From DATATV01 sp035551355 (GTDB lineage Bacteria; Actinomycetota; Actinomycetes; Mycobacteriales; Pseudonocardiaceae): DNA of 31,203 nt. The stretch lies in NCBI GenBank assembly GCA_035551355.1, contig DASZNF010000133.1, forward strand, positions 1-31,203, given 5' to 3'. A model generated the notes under the pieces. That model was not told where the DNA came from and searched no databases. It worked only from the letters and a program-made list of their open reading frames with translations. Both the position numbers and the translations under genes were made by a program. The stretch's first letter is position 1. Each line of letters begins with the position of its first letter. Positions 6,587-13,784 of this stretch are shown here, in pieces.

Positions 6587-7282
6587 ATGCCTGGCACACC
6601 CGATACGAACATCGCTCCGCTGCTGACCGACCGGTTGCGCGGCCTGCTCGGCGCGAGAGGCTGGCCCCGGGCCCTGGCCCTGCGCCGATTGCTGGCCCTG
6701 CTGCTGATCATGCTGGCCGGCGCCCTCGTGCTGCGCCCCGCGGCCGCCCGGGACGCGCCGGGCGCCCAGATCGTGGTCACTGTGCGTGATCTCGCGGCCG
6801 GCGCCACCCTCACCTCGGCCGACCTACGCCTGCGCACCGAACCGGCCGGCCTGGCCCCCGCCGCCGCGCTGACCAGCGTGGACGGCGCGGTCGGCCGGGT
6901 ACTGGCCGCTTCGGTCCGCGCCGGCGAACCGCTCACCGACGTCCGCCTGCTCGGTCCGGCCGACACCGCGCTGACCGCCCACACCCCGGGCGCGGCCGCG
7001 GTCCCCGTGCGGCTGGCCGACCCGGCCGTGGCCGAATTGCTGCATCCGGGCACCCGGGTGGACGTGGTGACCCTCGATCCGGACCGGCAAGCCGATCCCG
7101 TGCTGGCCAACGACGCGACCGTGCTCGCCGTCCGGGCGGCGGACGCCTCGGCCGGAGCCGACGCGACGACCTCGGTGACCGGACAACGCGGACAACTCGT
7201 TGTCCTGGCGTTACCCGAGGCTTACGCGACACAGCTTGCGGCGGCGTCGCTCAGGCAACCTGTGACCGTTACCCTCCGCTAG
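6587..7282 (+). CDS. SAF-domain protein (RcpC/CpaB-like), membrane anchored
   Basis: This 231-residue protein has a short cytoplasmic N-terminus, one hydrophobic segment (RLLALLLIMLAGALVL, about residues 35-50) and an extracytoplasmic part. The latter starts with an SAF-like domain: IVVTVRDLAAGATLTSADL, then VGRVLAASVRAGEPLT. A RcpC/CpaB-like beta region follows (VPVRLADPAVAELLHPGTRVDVV). Such proteins occur in Flp-pilus assembly, but no pilus gene lies nearby, so the role here is unknown. ATG 6587 is preceded by GAGGAGG. A TAGCGT hexamer at 6523-6528 is a candidate -10. It may correspond by position to mycobacterial Rv0990c; I could not compare the sequences. Confidence 0.8.
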   Translation: MPGTPDTNIAPLLTDRLRGLLGARGWPRALALRRLLALLLIMLAGALVLRPAAARDAPGAQIVVTVRDLAAGATLTSADLRLRTEPAGLAPAAALTSVDGAVGRVLAASVRAGEPLTDVRLLGPADTALTAHTPGAAAVPVRLADPAVAELLHPGTRVDVVTLDPDRQADPVLANDATVLAVRAADASAGADATTSVTGQRGQLVVLALPEAYATQLAAASLRQPVTVTLR

Positions 7283-7335
7283 CAAAACCAGCCTCGGATG
7301 GTGCGGCGCTGTCCGAACAACGGAGGGATTCCACG

Positions 7336-7800
7336 GTGCTGAAGGGCTTCAAAGACTTCATCATGCGCGGCAACGTGCTCGATCTGGCCGTTGCGGTGGT
7401 CATCGGGTCGGCGTTCACCGCGGTGGTCACGGCGGTGGTCACCAACCTGATCAAGCCACTGGTCGCGGTGTTCGGCGGGCACAACGTCGACGGGTTCGCC
7501 TACACGATCATCAAGGGCAACCAGGCGACCACGCTGCAGTTCGACACGGTGATCACGGCGGTGATCAACTTCTTCATCGTCGCCCTCGTCGTGTACTTGG
7601 GCATCGTGTACCCGGTGAAGAAGGTCCAGGAGCGGCGCAAGCGGGGCCTCGAGGCCGGGCCGTCCGAGCCGACCGACGTCGAGCTGCTCACCGAGATCCG
7701 CGACCTGCTGCTCGAGCAGCAGGGCCGCGCGCCCCGCGGGACCTCGACGAGCGGCACCACCGAGGGCGGTACGTCGACCAGCGGCATCTCGCGGAGCTGA
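7336..7800 (+). CDS. mscL: Large-conductance mechanosensitive channel MscL
   Basis: It forms a homopentameric membrane pore that opens under membrane tension and releases solutes on hypo-osmotic shock. The 154-residue protein has the typical N-terminal amphipathic helix (MLKGFKDFIMRGNVLDLAVA), TM1 (about 15-45), a periplasmic loop (VDGFAYTIIKGNQATTLQFDT), TM2 (about 75-97, ITAVINFFIVALVVYLGIVYP) and a charged cytoplasmic helix ending EIRDLLLEQQ. A Gly/Ser/Thr tail of about 25 residues extends beyond the usual length. GTG 7336 has GGAGGG upstream. The mscL-moaB2-pepD-mprAB neighbourhood is also seen in mycobacteria. Confidence 0.95.
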   Translation: MLKGFKDFIMRGNVLDLAVAVVIGSAFTAVVTAVVTNLIKPLVAVFGGHNVDGFAYTIIKGNQATTLQFDTVITAVINFFIVALVVYLGIVYPVKKVQERRKRGLEAGPSEPTDVELLTEIRDLLLEQQGRAPRGTSTSGTTEGGTSTSGISRS

Positions 7801-7910
7801 GGCACCCCGCCGGACTGAGCCGACGCTGAGTTCGGGCCGATTGCCCGGTCGGTGATCGTCCGGTTCGCGGAGTCAGCGAGCCGTCCGGTTCGCCCGTTCG
7901 GTTCGCGGTG

Positions 7911-8114
7911 TCAGCGGTCGTGGTGGGGCGGACGGTTCTCCAGGTACCAGGAGTCCTCGTCGGCCCCGGAGGCCTCGCGGGTGCGCTCGTCCGAGGTGGT
8001 GTCCGGCAGGACGTCACCGAAGATGTCGTCGGTCCGATCCCGGCGGCGGGCGGCGTTGGCGGGCCGGGAGTCACCGGGCCGGGAGTTGTCGGGCGGACGG
8101 GATTCGGTCACCAC
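7911..8114 (-). CDS. Small conserved actinobacterial hypothetical protein
   Basis: This 67-residue, highly polar protein consists of an Arg/Asp/Pro-rich N-terminus, an acidic middle (DRTDDIFGDVLPDTT) and the C-terminus SWYLENRPPHHDR. Small actinobacterial proteins ending in an (E/N)RPPHH/W-type motif after an acidic Asp-rich stretch are common and uncharacterised, which is why I keep this frame. GTG at 8114 or 8111 can start it. The ribosome site is weak. It converges with mscL and diverges from the antitoxin-like gene at 8212. No function can be assigned. Confidence 0.5.
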   Translation of the reverse strand: MVTESRPPDNSRPGDSRPANAARRRDRTDDIFGDVLPDTTSDERTREASGADEDSWYLENRPPHHDR

Positions 8115-8211
8115 GCCAGTATCCCCGAATGGTGGGACCATGGTCCGGTCGGGCAATCCGACGATACAGACAATCGGCACGACATTTGAGCGTGAGGAAG
8201 GTGACCGCAGG

Positions 8212-8544
8212 ATGAGTCTGCTCGACAAGGCCAAGGATCTCGCGTCCAAGGCGACCCACAAAGCCACCGAAGTTGCCGGTGGCCTGGCCGAGAAGGCCGG
8301 TCCGCTGGCCAAGGAGGCGGCCGACAAGGCCAAGCCGCTGGCCGAGAAGGCCAAGCCGTACGCGGAAAAGGCGGCGGACAAGGCAAAGCCACTCGCGGCC
8401 AAGGGCCTGTCCGCCGCGGCGGACAGTGTGAACAAGGCAACCGGAGGGAAATACCAGGACAAAATCGAGAACGTCAGCGAAAAGCTCGGCGACGTGCTCG
8501 GCTCGGAGGAGAAGCCCCCGAAGGATTCCGGGCCCACCGCCTGA
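8212..8544 (+). CDS. MT0933-family antitoxin-like / LEA-like repeat protein
   Basis: This 110-residue, Lys/Ala-rich protein opens with SLLDKAKDLASKATHKATEV. It then has repeated amphipathic units (AEKAGPLAKEAADKAKPLAEKAKPYAEKAADKAKPL) and ends with NKATGGKYQDKIENVSEKLG, the core of the MT0933/Rv0909-type antitoxin family. In M. tuberculosis Rv0909 is paired with the toxin Rv0910, an SRPBCC-like protein. No such partner lies next to this gene, so an antitoxin role is doubtful. The repeats resemble LEA/apolipoprotein-type helices seen in stress proteins. ATG 8212 follows GAGGAAGG. The last 17 coding bases, including the stop, are tandemly duplicated downstream. Confidence 0.8.
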   Translation: MSLLDKAKDLASKATHKATEVAGGLAEKAGPLAKEAADKAKPLAEKAKPYAEKAADKAKPLAAKGLSAAADSVNKATGGKYQDKIENVSEKLGDVLGSEEKPPKDSGPTA

Positions 8545-8577
8545 CCGGGCCCACCGCCTGACCAGGCCACCACCTGA
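8528..8577 (+). repeat. 17-bp tandem repeat spanning a stop codon
   Basis: The unit CCGGGCCCACCGCCTGA occurs exactly at 8528-8544 and 8545-8561, with a degenerate 16-bp third copy at 8562-8577. The first copy is the 3' end of the antitoxin-like gene, and each copy ends in TGA. This begins the gene-free stretch 8545-8878, which otherwise holds only the 34-bp and 21-bp repeats listed below and no recognisable gene. Confidence 0.9.
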
Positions 8578-8599
8578 CCGGCCGCAATACCGACCGGTC

Positions 8600-8667
8600 A
8601 CCCCACTGGATCGGCCTCAACACCCGGCCAGCTACCCCACCGGATCGGCTTCAACACCCGGCCGGCC
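8600..8667. repeat. Two imperfect 34-bp tandem repeats
   Basis: Copies at 8600-8633 and 8634-8667 share ACCCCAC, GGATCGGC and TCAACACCCGGCC and differ at a few positions. They lie between the convergent antitoxin-like gene and moaB2. No gene or RNA structure is evident. Confidence 0.85.
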
Positions 8668-8854
8668 GCCCCAATTGACCGGCCTGACGACCTGACCCGG
8701 CCCCGACCCGACTCTCGAATGCAGGCACGATCTCGCCGACACCCCGTCAGGCGAGCAAGCGCCCGGCCGCCACACCGCTGTCGGCCTGCGGGTGGCGGCA
8801 CGGCCGTCAGGACCGTGCCGCCACCCCGCCGTACGGCCGTCGGGTGATCGGCGC

Positions 8855-8896
8855 TGCTCAGGCTTCGTCTTCGAGTGCTCAGGCTTCGTCTTCGAG
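8855..8896. repeat. Perfect 21-bp tandem duplication over the moaB2 stop
   Basis: TGCTCAGGCTTCGTCTTCGAG occurs at 8855-8875 and again at 8876-8896. On the minus strand the last codons of moaB2 (LEDEA-stop) are repeated immediately after the stop, so reading through would give ALEDEA and a second stop in frame. Confidence 0.93.
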
Positions 8897-9382
8897 GCCG
8901 GACAGTTCCTCGATCACGTGCGGGACGAGGGCGGACAGGGTGGCCATGCCGTCCCGGATGGCCGCGCGGGAACCGGCCAGGTTGGCCACCAGGGTGCTGC
9001 CGGACACGCCGACCAGCCCCCGCGACAGGCCCGCGTCCACCGCGCCCGCCGCCAGCCCGGACGCGCGCAGGGCTTCGGCGATGCCGGGTACCGGCCGGTC
9101 GAGCACACCGTGGGTCGCGTCGGGGGTGACGTCCCGGGGCGAGAGCCCGGTGCCGCCGACGGTGACCACCAGGTCCACTCCGCCGATCACCGCGGTGTTG
9201 AGGGCATTGCGGATGTCCACGATGTCGCCGGCGACGGCGACCGTGCCGTCCACGATGAACCCGGCCTCCTCCAGCAGCTCGGCGACCAGCGGTCCGGTCC
9301 GGTCGTCGTGGTCGCCATGGGTGATCCGGTCATCGACGATCACGACGAGAGCACGGCCGAGGCGCTGCGTACTGCGTTCCAT
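8879..9382 (-). CDS. moaB2: MogA/MoaB-type molybdenum cofactor protein
   Basis: This 167-residue protein belongs to the MoaB/MogA family, which adenylylates molybdopterin before molybdate insertion. Features are RALVVIVDDRITHGDHDDRTGP at the start, the hallmark GGTGLSPRDVTPDAT (MPT-binding loop), and a C-terminal region with VGVSGSTLVANLAGSRAAI, equivalent to the family's LPGSP-type loop. Its neighbours in M. tuberculosis are also mscL and pepD (Rv0984 moaB2). I start at ATG 9382 rather than the upstream frame start, because TAACGT (9395-9390) ends 7 nt before it, as expected for a leaderless gene, and because the length then fits. Confidence 0.9.
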   Translation of the reverse strand: MERSTQRLGRALVVIVDDRITHGDHDDRTGPLVAELLEEAGFIVDGTVAVAGDIVDIRNALNTAVIGGVDLVVTVGGTGLSPRDVTPDATHGVLDRPVPGIAEALRASGLAAGAVDAGLSRGLVGVSGSTLVANLAGSRAAIRDGMATLSALVPHVIEELSGLEDEA

Positions 9383-9389
9383 GCGGATT

Positions 9390-9395
9390 ACGTTA
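9390..9395 (-). promoter_or_regulatory. Candidate -10 of leaderless moaB2
   Basis: TAACGT on the minus strand ends exactly 7 bases before ATG 9382. No ribosome site precedes this start. The -35 region is not recognisable. Confidence 0.45.
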
Positions 9396-9464
9396 TCCGG
9401 TGCGGAGATCTGACGGTTTCCTGACGTCCTCCCCGATCGTGGCGACCGGCCCGGCAACTGGATC

Positions 9465-9470
9465 TAGCGT
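9465..9470 (+). promoter_or_regulatory. Candidate -10 of leaderless epimerase gene
   Basis: TAGCGT ends exactly 7 bases before ATG 9478, with no ribosome site. The geometry is the same as upstream of moaB2 and the GT2 gene. Confidence 0.45.
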
Positions 9471-9477
9471 GCTCGGC

Positions 9478-10542
9478 ATGCGGGTGCTGCTCACCGGAAT
9501 CGCCGGGTTCATCGGATCGCACATCGCCGACGCGCTGGCCGCCGACGGCCACGACGTGGTCGGATTGGACAGCCTGCTGCCGCAGGCCCACGGCCCGGAC
9601 CCTGTTCCTCCACAATGGACGGACGCGCACACGCTGATCACCGGCGATGTTCGCGACGGCCAACTGTTGACTGAATTGCTGGCCGGTGTGGACGTGGTCT
9701 GCCACCAGGCTGCGATCGTCGGGCACGGCATCGACCCCTCGGACGCACCGGCCTACGCCGGACACAACGTGCTGGGCACCGCCGAACTGCTGGCCGCGAT
9801 GCACGCCGCCGGGGTCGGCCGCCTCGTGCTGGCCTCGTCCATGGTGGTCTACGGCGAGGGCGGCTACACCTGTGCCGAACACGGATCGGTGCGCCCCGGT
9901 CCGCGGCGGCCCGCCGACCTGGCCGAGGGCCGGTTCGAGCCGCGCTGTCCACAGTGCGCGGACGCGCTGGCGCCGCACCTGGTCGGCGAGGACGCCCCGC
10001 TGGAGCCGCGCAGCACCTACGCGGCCAGCAAACTCGCGCAGGAGCACTTCGCCGCGGCCTGGGCCCGGCAGACCGGCGGATCGGTGTGGGCGCTGCGCTA
10101 CCACAACGTCTACGGCCCGCGGATGCCCGCGGACACGCCCTACTCCGGGGTGGCCGCGCTGTTCCGCTCCGCCCTGCACCGCGGCGAGGCGCCGACCGTG
10201 CTGGAGGACGGGCGGCAGCTGCGCGACTTCGTGCACGTCACCGACGTGGCCCGGGCCAACGTGCTGGCCATGCGGGCACCGGCCGCCGAGGGCACGCTGA
10301 CCCCGGTGAACATCTGCTCCGGCGAGCCGCACACAGTCGGCGAACTGGCCGAGGAACTGGCCCGGGCCTGCGACGGACCGGAGCCCAGGATCGTCGGCGG
10401 GGCGCGGGCGGCCGACGTGCGGCACGTGATCGCCGATCCCGCGCGCGCCCGGCACCTGCTGGACTTCCACGCCGCCACCCGGTTCACCGAGGGCGTCACC
10501 GCGTTCGCCGGCGACACCCTCCGCGAACCTGCCCACCGCTGA
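9478..10542 (+). CDS. NAD-dependent epimerase/dehydratase with zinc-ribbon-like insertion
   Basis: This extended short-chain dehydrogenase has 354 residues. The N-terminal Rossmann motif is LLTGIAGFIGSHIADAL, the acid after beta-2 is in GLDSLL, the active-site Ser is in LASSMVVYGEG (about 120-121), and the YxxxK pair is YAASK (Y181, K185). RYHNVYGPRMP and LRDFVHVTDVARAN are typical of UDP-glucose 4-epimerase/dTDP-glucose dehydratase relatives, so it probably acts on a nucleotide sugar. Between the Ser and Tyr motifs lies an insertion with C132-x2-H135 and C157-x2-C160 that looks like a small metal site. The start is supported by the -10 hexamer 7 nt upstream. It lies in an island with glycosyltransferase, DUF2064 and methyltransferase genes and a two-component system. 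Confidence 0.88.
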   Translation: MRVLLTGIAGFIGSHIADALAADGHDVVGLDSLLPQAHGPDPVPPQWTDAHTLITGDVRDGQLLTELLAGVDVVCHQAAIVGHGIDPSDAPAYAGHNVLGTAELLAAMHAAGVGRLVLASSMVVYGEGGYTCAEHGSVRPGPRRPADLAEGRFEPRCPQCADALAPHLVGEDAPLEPRSTYAASKLAQEHFAAAWARQTGGSVWALRYHNVYGPRMPADTPYSGVAALFRSALHRGEAPTVLEDGRQLRDFVHVTDVARANVLAMRAPAAEGTLTPVNICSGEPHTVGELAEELARACDGPEPRIVGGARAADVRHVIADPARARHLLDFHAATRFTEGVTAFAGDTLREPAHR

Positions 10543-10556
10543 CCGCCCGCGGAGTT

Positions 10557-10595
10557 CGACCACGGCCGGATTCAGCCGCGACCACGGCCGGATTC
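10557..10595. repeat. 17-bp direct repeat in a GC-rich spacer
   Basis: CGACCACGGCCGGATTC occurs at 10557-10573 and 10579-10595, 22-bp period. It lies in the 230-bp gap between the epimerase and convergent kinase genes. A second short repeat, GGACTACGC, occurs twice further on. No gene is evident in the gap. Confidence 0.8.
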
Positions 10596-10772
10596 GGCCG
10601 CACAGCCGGCCTCGGCCGCAACCGGTATCCCGCTTCGGGGCTGCACAGCACTCAGGACTACGCAGCATTCGGGACTACGCGGCGCCCGCCCGCGCACAGC
10701 GTCAGCAGGAACCTAACCGCGCAGCCCGATTCGCCCGGCCAAGAAGCCCACAGGCAGCAGCCGGGCCGCGGA

Positions 10773-11795
10773 TCACACCGCCAGCGGCAGGCGGACCTCG
10801 AAGCGGCAGCCGGGGCCGTGGTTGCTGGCCTCGATCTGCCCCCGGTGCGCCTCCACCAGCCCCCGCGCGATGGCCAGACCCAGTCCCCCGCCCGCGGGCA
10901 CCACGTCCGGCCCGCTGCTCGGGGTGCGCGCGGCCGTGCCGCGGAAGGCCACGTCGAAGACCCGGCTGATCTCCTGTTCCGGGATCCCGCCGCAACAGTC
11001 GTCCACCCGCAGCAGCGCTTGAGCGCCGATCACGTCCAGGCCGACCATGACCGTCCCGTCCGGCGGGGTGTGCCGGATCGCGTTGGACAGCAGGTTGCGC
11101 AGCACCCGCGCCAGTTCCGGGTCGCTGCCGGCCACCACCGGCCAGGCCCGCACGTCCGAGAGCACCCGTACCCGCCGCCGGCTGGCCACCGGCAGGGCCG
11201 CGGCCACCGCGTCGCTGACCACCTCGCCCAGCGGCACCGCGGACAGCGTCAGCCGCAGCGCCCCGGCGGTGATCCGGGACAGCTCGAACAGGTCGTCGAC
11301 CATGCCGGACAGCCGGGTCGACTCGCCGGTGATCCGCCGCGCGTATTCGGCCACCTCATCCGGGCGGACCACCACCTCGTCGGCCAGTGCCTCGGCCATC
11401 GCCCGAATGCCGGCCAGCGGGGTGCGCAGGTCGTGGCTGATCCAGGCGATCAGCTCGCGCCGGGATGCCTCGGCGGCCCGTTCCCGCTGCCGCGCCTGGC
11501 GCTCCCACACGCTGCGCCGCGCGATCGACCGGCCCAGCAACACCGCGGTCGGCACGGTGACCAGCGCGGTCAGCAGGCACACCAGCAGCGTGGTGACCAG
11601 CGTCGGGGTGAACATGAACCCGCTGACCCCGATCACCCCGGCCAGTTCGACCAGCAGCGGCACCAGCACCAGCACGGTCATGGACACGGCCATCGAGCGC
11701 TCGCCGAGCCAGCGCAGCAGCAGCGCGGCCAGCACCGCGACGGGCAGTGAGCACGCGATCGCGTACGGGGCGATCTCCAGGGCGTCCTGGAACAT
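10773..11795 (-). CDS. Two-component sensor histidine kinase
   Basis: This 340-residue membrane kinase has two to three hydrophobic segments (residues about 8-28, 36-56 and 64-88) with very short external loops. It has no large sensor domain, so it probably senses within or near the membrane. The phosphoacceptor box is ISHDLRTPL with H121. The ATPase part shows LRNLLSNAIRHT (N box), DDCCGGIPEQE (G1) and GGGLGLAIARGL (G2). ATG 11795 follows GAGGGGG. The cognate regulator is the upstream gene on the same strand, 108 bp away. The pair lies inside the epimerase-GT2-methyltransferase island, which suggests but does not prove that it controls it. Confidence 0.92.
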   Translation of the reverse strand: MFQDALEIAPYAIACSLPVAVLAALLLRWLGERSMAVSMTVLVLVPLLVELAGVIGVSGFMFTPTLVTTLLVCLLTALVTVPTAVLLGRSIARRSVWERQARQRERAAEASRRELIAWISHDLRTPLAGIRAMAEALADEVVVRPDEVAEYARRITGESTRLSGMVDDLFELSRITAGALRLTLSAVPLGEVVSDAVAAALPVASRRRVRVLSDVRAWPVVAGSDPELARVLRNLLSNAIRHTPPDGTVMVGLDVIGAQALLRVDDCCGGIPEQEISRVFDVAFRGTAARTPSSGPDVVPAGGGLGLAIARGLVEAHRGQIEASNHGPGCRFEVRLPLAV

Positions 11796-11903
11796 CAGCG
11801 CGTCCCCCTCAGCCCGCGAACAGCCGGGCCGCAGCGAGCAGCCGGAAGGCCGCGGCCGCCGAGGGCCGCTCGAGGTTCGGGCGAAGCGAGTGCGGGGGCA
11901 TCT

Positions 11904-12587
11904 TCAGTCCACCGAGTCGTAGCGGTAGCCGACGCCCCACACGGTGGCGATGCGGCGCGGGCGGGCCGGGTCGGCCTCCACCTTTTCCCGCAGCCGCCGC
12001 ACGTGCACGGTCACCGTGGACTGGTCGCCGAACTCCCAGCCCCACACCTTCGAGAGCAGGTCGGCCCGGGTGAACACGGTTTCCGGGTGCGACATCAGGA
12101 ACACCAGCAGGTCGAACTCGCGGACGGTCAGGGCCAGTGGCTGCCCCTGCCGGGTCGCCTTGCGCGCGGCCACGTCCACCCGTAGATCGCCATCGCCGAG
12201 TTCCCCGTTGCTGGTCACCGACTCGCCTCCATGTGCCCTGCGCAGCACCGAACCGACCCGCAGCACCAGTTCCCGCGGGCTGAACGGTTTCGTCACGTAG
12301 TCGTCCGCGCCCAGGCTCAGTCCGACGATCCGATCCTCTTCCTCGCCCAGCGCGGTCAGCATCACCACCGGCACCGACGAGCGCGCCCGCAGCCGGCGGC
12401 ACACCTCAAGCCCATCCATACCCGGCAGCATCAGGTCCAACACGACGAGGTCGGGCGTCAGTTCCCCGGCCAGGATCAGCGCGTTCTCCCCGTTGCCCGC
12501 CACGGACACCTGGTAGCCCTCGTGTTCCAGGTACCGGCGCACCACGTCCCGCACGTTCACATCGTCGTCGACGACCAGCACCCGCAT
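11904..12587 (-). CDS. OmpR-family response regulator
   Basis: This 227-residue protein has an N-terminal receiver domain (MRVLVVDDDVNVRD; phosphoacceptor D51 in VLDLMLPGMDG; T in MLTAL; K100 in YVTKPF) and a C-terminal winged helix (LTVREFDLLVFLMSHP, VTVHVRRLREKVE, TVWGVGYRYD) that binds DNA repeats. I start at ATG 12587, with GAGGAG seven bases upstream; the frame is open further to 12683 without support. It pairs with the downstream kinase at 10773-11795. The divergent GT2 gene starts at 12876, leaving a shared 288-bp control region in which I see no clear operator. Confidence 0.93.
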   Translation of the reverse strand: MRVLVVDDDVNVRDVVRRYLEHEGYQVSVAGNGENALILAGELTPDLVVLDLMLPGMDGLEVCRRLRARSSVPVVMLTALGEEEDRIVGLSLGADDYVTKPFSPRELVLRVGSVLRRAHGGESVTSNGELGDGDLRVDVAARKATRQGQPLALTVREFDLLVFLMSHPETVFTRADLLSKVWGWEFGDQSTVTVHVRRLREKVEADPARPRRIATVWGVGYRYDSVD

Positions 12588-12862
12588 CCGCCCGCTCCTC
12601 ACCAGCACGTCCTGACCGCATGGCGCACCGTCGCGGCGGTCAGGCCCGCCGCGTTCGTCGACCACACTGCGAACGGTAGTCAAGTTCGGTCCCCCCGGGT
12701 GCTGGTATCACGGGTCCGGTGTCACACGACCGCCCAGCCAACCTAGTCGTCGCGGCCGGTGTTCGCCGGGCCGGCCGGTGATCCGTCAGCACTCCGTAAG
12801 ACTTGCCCCGGCGTCATGAATTGGTAAGCGCCACAAGGCTTTCCGGCGATCCGGCGCGGCAA

Positions 12863-12868
12863 TAGTTT
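12863..12868 (+). promoter_or_regulatory. Candidate -10 of leaderless GT2 gene
   Basis: TAGTTT ends 7 bases before GTG 12876. There is no convincing ribosome site. The remaining 12588-12862 spacer shows no clear palindrome or direct repeat. Confidence 0.4.
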
Positions 12869-12875
12869 CGCCAGG

Positions 12876-13784
12876 GTGACCGACATTCAGACCACTGTGG
12901 ACGTGGTGCTGCCCTGCCTGGACGAAGCCGCCGCCCTGCCCGCGGTGCTGGCCGCCTTCCCGCCCGGTTATCGCGCGCTGGTGGTGGACAACGGTTCCCG
13001 GGACGGATCACCCGAGGTCGCGGCCGCGCACGGCGCCCGGGTGCTGCACGAATCGCGACGCGGCTACGGCGCGGCCGTGCACACCGGGATCGAGGCGGCC
13101 ACCGCGGACCTGGTGTGCGTGCTGGACGCCGACGGATCGCTGGACCCTGCCGAGCTGCCCCGGCTGGTCGGGCCGGTGCGCGCGGGCGTGGCCACGCTGG
13201 CGGTCGGGCGGCGGGTGCCGGCCGGGCGCGGGGCCTGGCCGTGGCACGCCCGGGCCGGCAACGCGGTGCTGGCCGCGGCGTTGCGCCGCAAGCGGCTGCC
13301 GGTGCGCGACATCGGGCCGGTGCGCGCCTTCCACCGGGCCGATCTGCTCGAACTGGGCGTGGCCGACCGGGGGTTCGGCTATCCGCTGGAGTTGTTGTTG
13401 CGGGCCGCGGCGGCGGGCTGGTCGGTGCTGGAGTTCGACGTGGCCTACCGGCCGCGCACGGCGGGTACCAAGTCCAAGGTGTCCGGTTCGGTGCGCGGCA
13501 CCGCGCGGGCGATGCGGGACATGGCCCGGGTCTGGCACACCGGCGCCCCGGAAACGCGCGTCGCTCGCCGAGGCATTCCGGCGGCCGCGGCTTCCGCCGC
13601 CGAAACCAATCCGCACACCAACGCCGGCAGCCCTTACGACGCGCCGACCGGCTCGTTCGCCGCCCAGAGCGGCATGGTGAACAGCAGCCCGGGAACCGGC
13701 ACCACCTCCGGCACCGGGGCCGGGTCCGGTGGCAGCACCACCGATCCGATCACCGAGCCGATTCCGGTCGGGACGCCGCGATGA
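12876..13784 (+). CDS. Family 2 glycosyltransferase (dolichol-P-mannose synthase-like)
   Basis: This 302-residue GT-A enzyme has VDVVLPCLDEAAALPAVL at residues 8-25, VVDNGSRDGS (36-45) and the metal/nucleotide-binding DAD (84-86, in VLDADGSLDP). Further on, FGYPLELLLRAAAAGW and the basic GTKSKVSGSVRG match polyprenyl-phosphate glycosyltransferases. It should move a sugar from a nucleotide sugar to a lipid or other carrier. From about residue 225 the protein has a long low-complexity Ala/Ser/Thr/Gly/Pro tail that is not part of the fold. Its stop overlaps the next start (ATGA at 13781). It is first in a tight three-gene operon. GTG 12876 is supported by the -10 spacing. Confidence 0.9.
   Translation: MTDIQTTVDVVLPCLDEAAALPAVLAAFPPGYRALVVDNGSRDGSPEVAAAHGARVLHESRRGYGAAVHTGIEAATADLVCVLDADGSLDPAELPRLVGPVRAGVATLAVGRRVPAGRGAWPWHARAGNAVLAAALRRKRLPVRDIGPVRAFHRADLLELGVADRGFGYPLELLLRAAAAGWSVLEFDVAYRPRTAGTKSKVSGSVRGTARAMRDMARVWHTGAPETRVARRGIPAAAASAAETNPHTNAGSPYDAPTGSFAAQSGMVNSSPGTGTTSGTGAGSGGSTTDPITEPIPVGTPR

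Noticed and set aside
7801..7910. Terminator after mscL
   Set aside because: Only short imperfect repeats (GGTTCGCGG...TCAGCG); no stable hairpin I could confirm.
9954..11750. 598-residue plus-strand frame over the epimerase end and histidine kinase
   Set aside because: Arg/Gln/His-rich antisense of the kinase, no domain.
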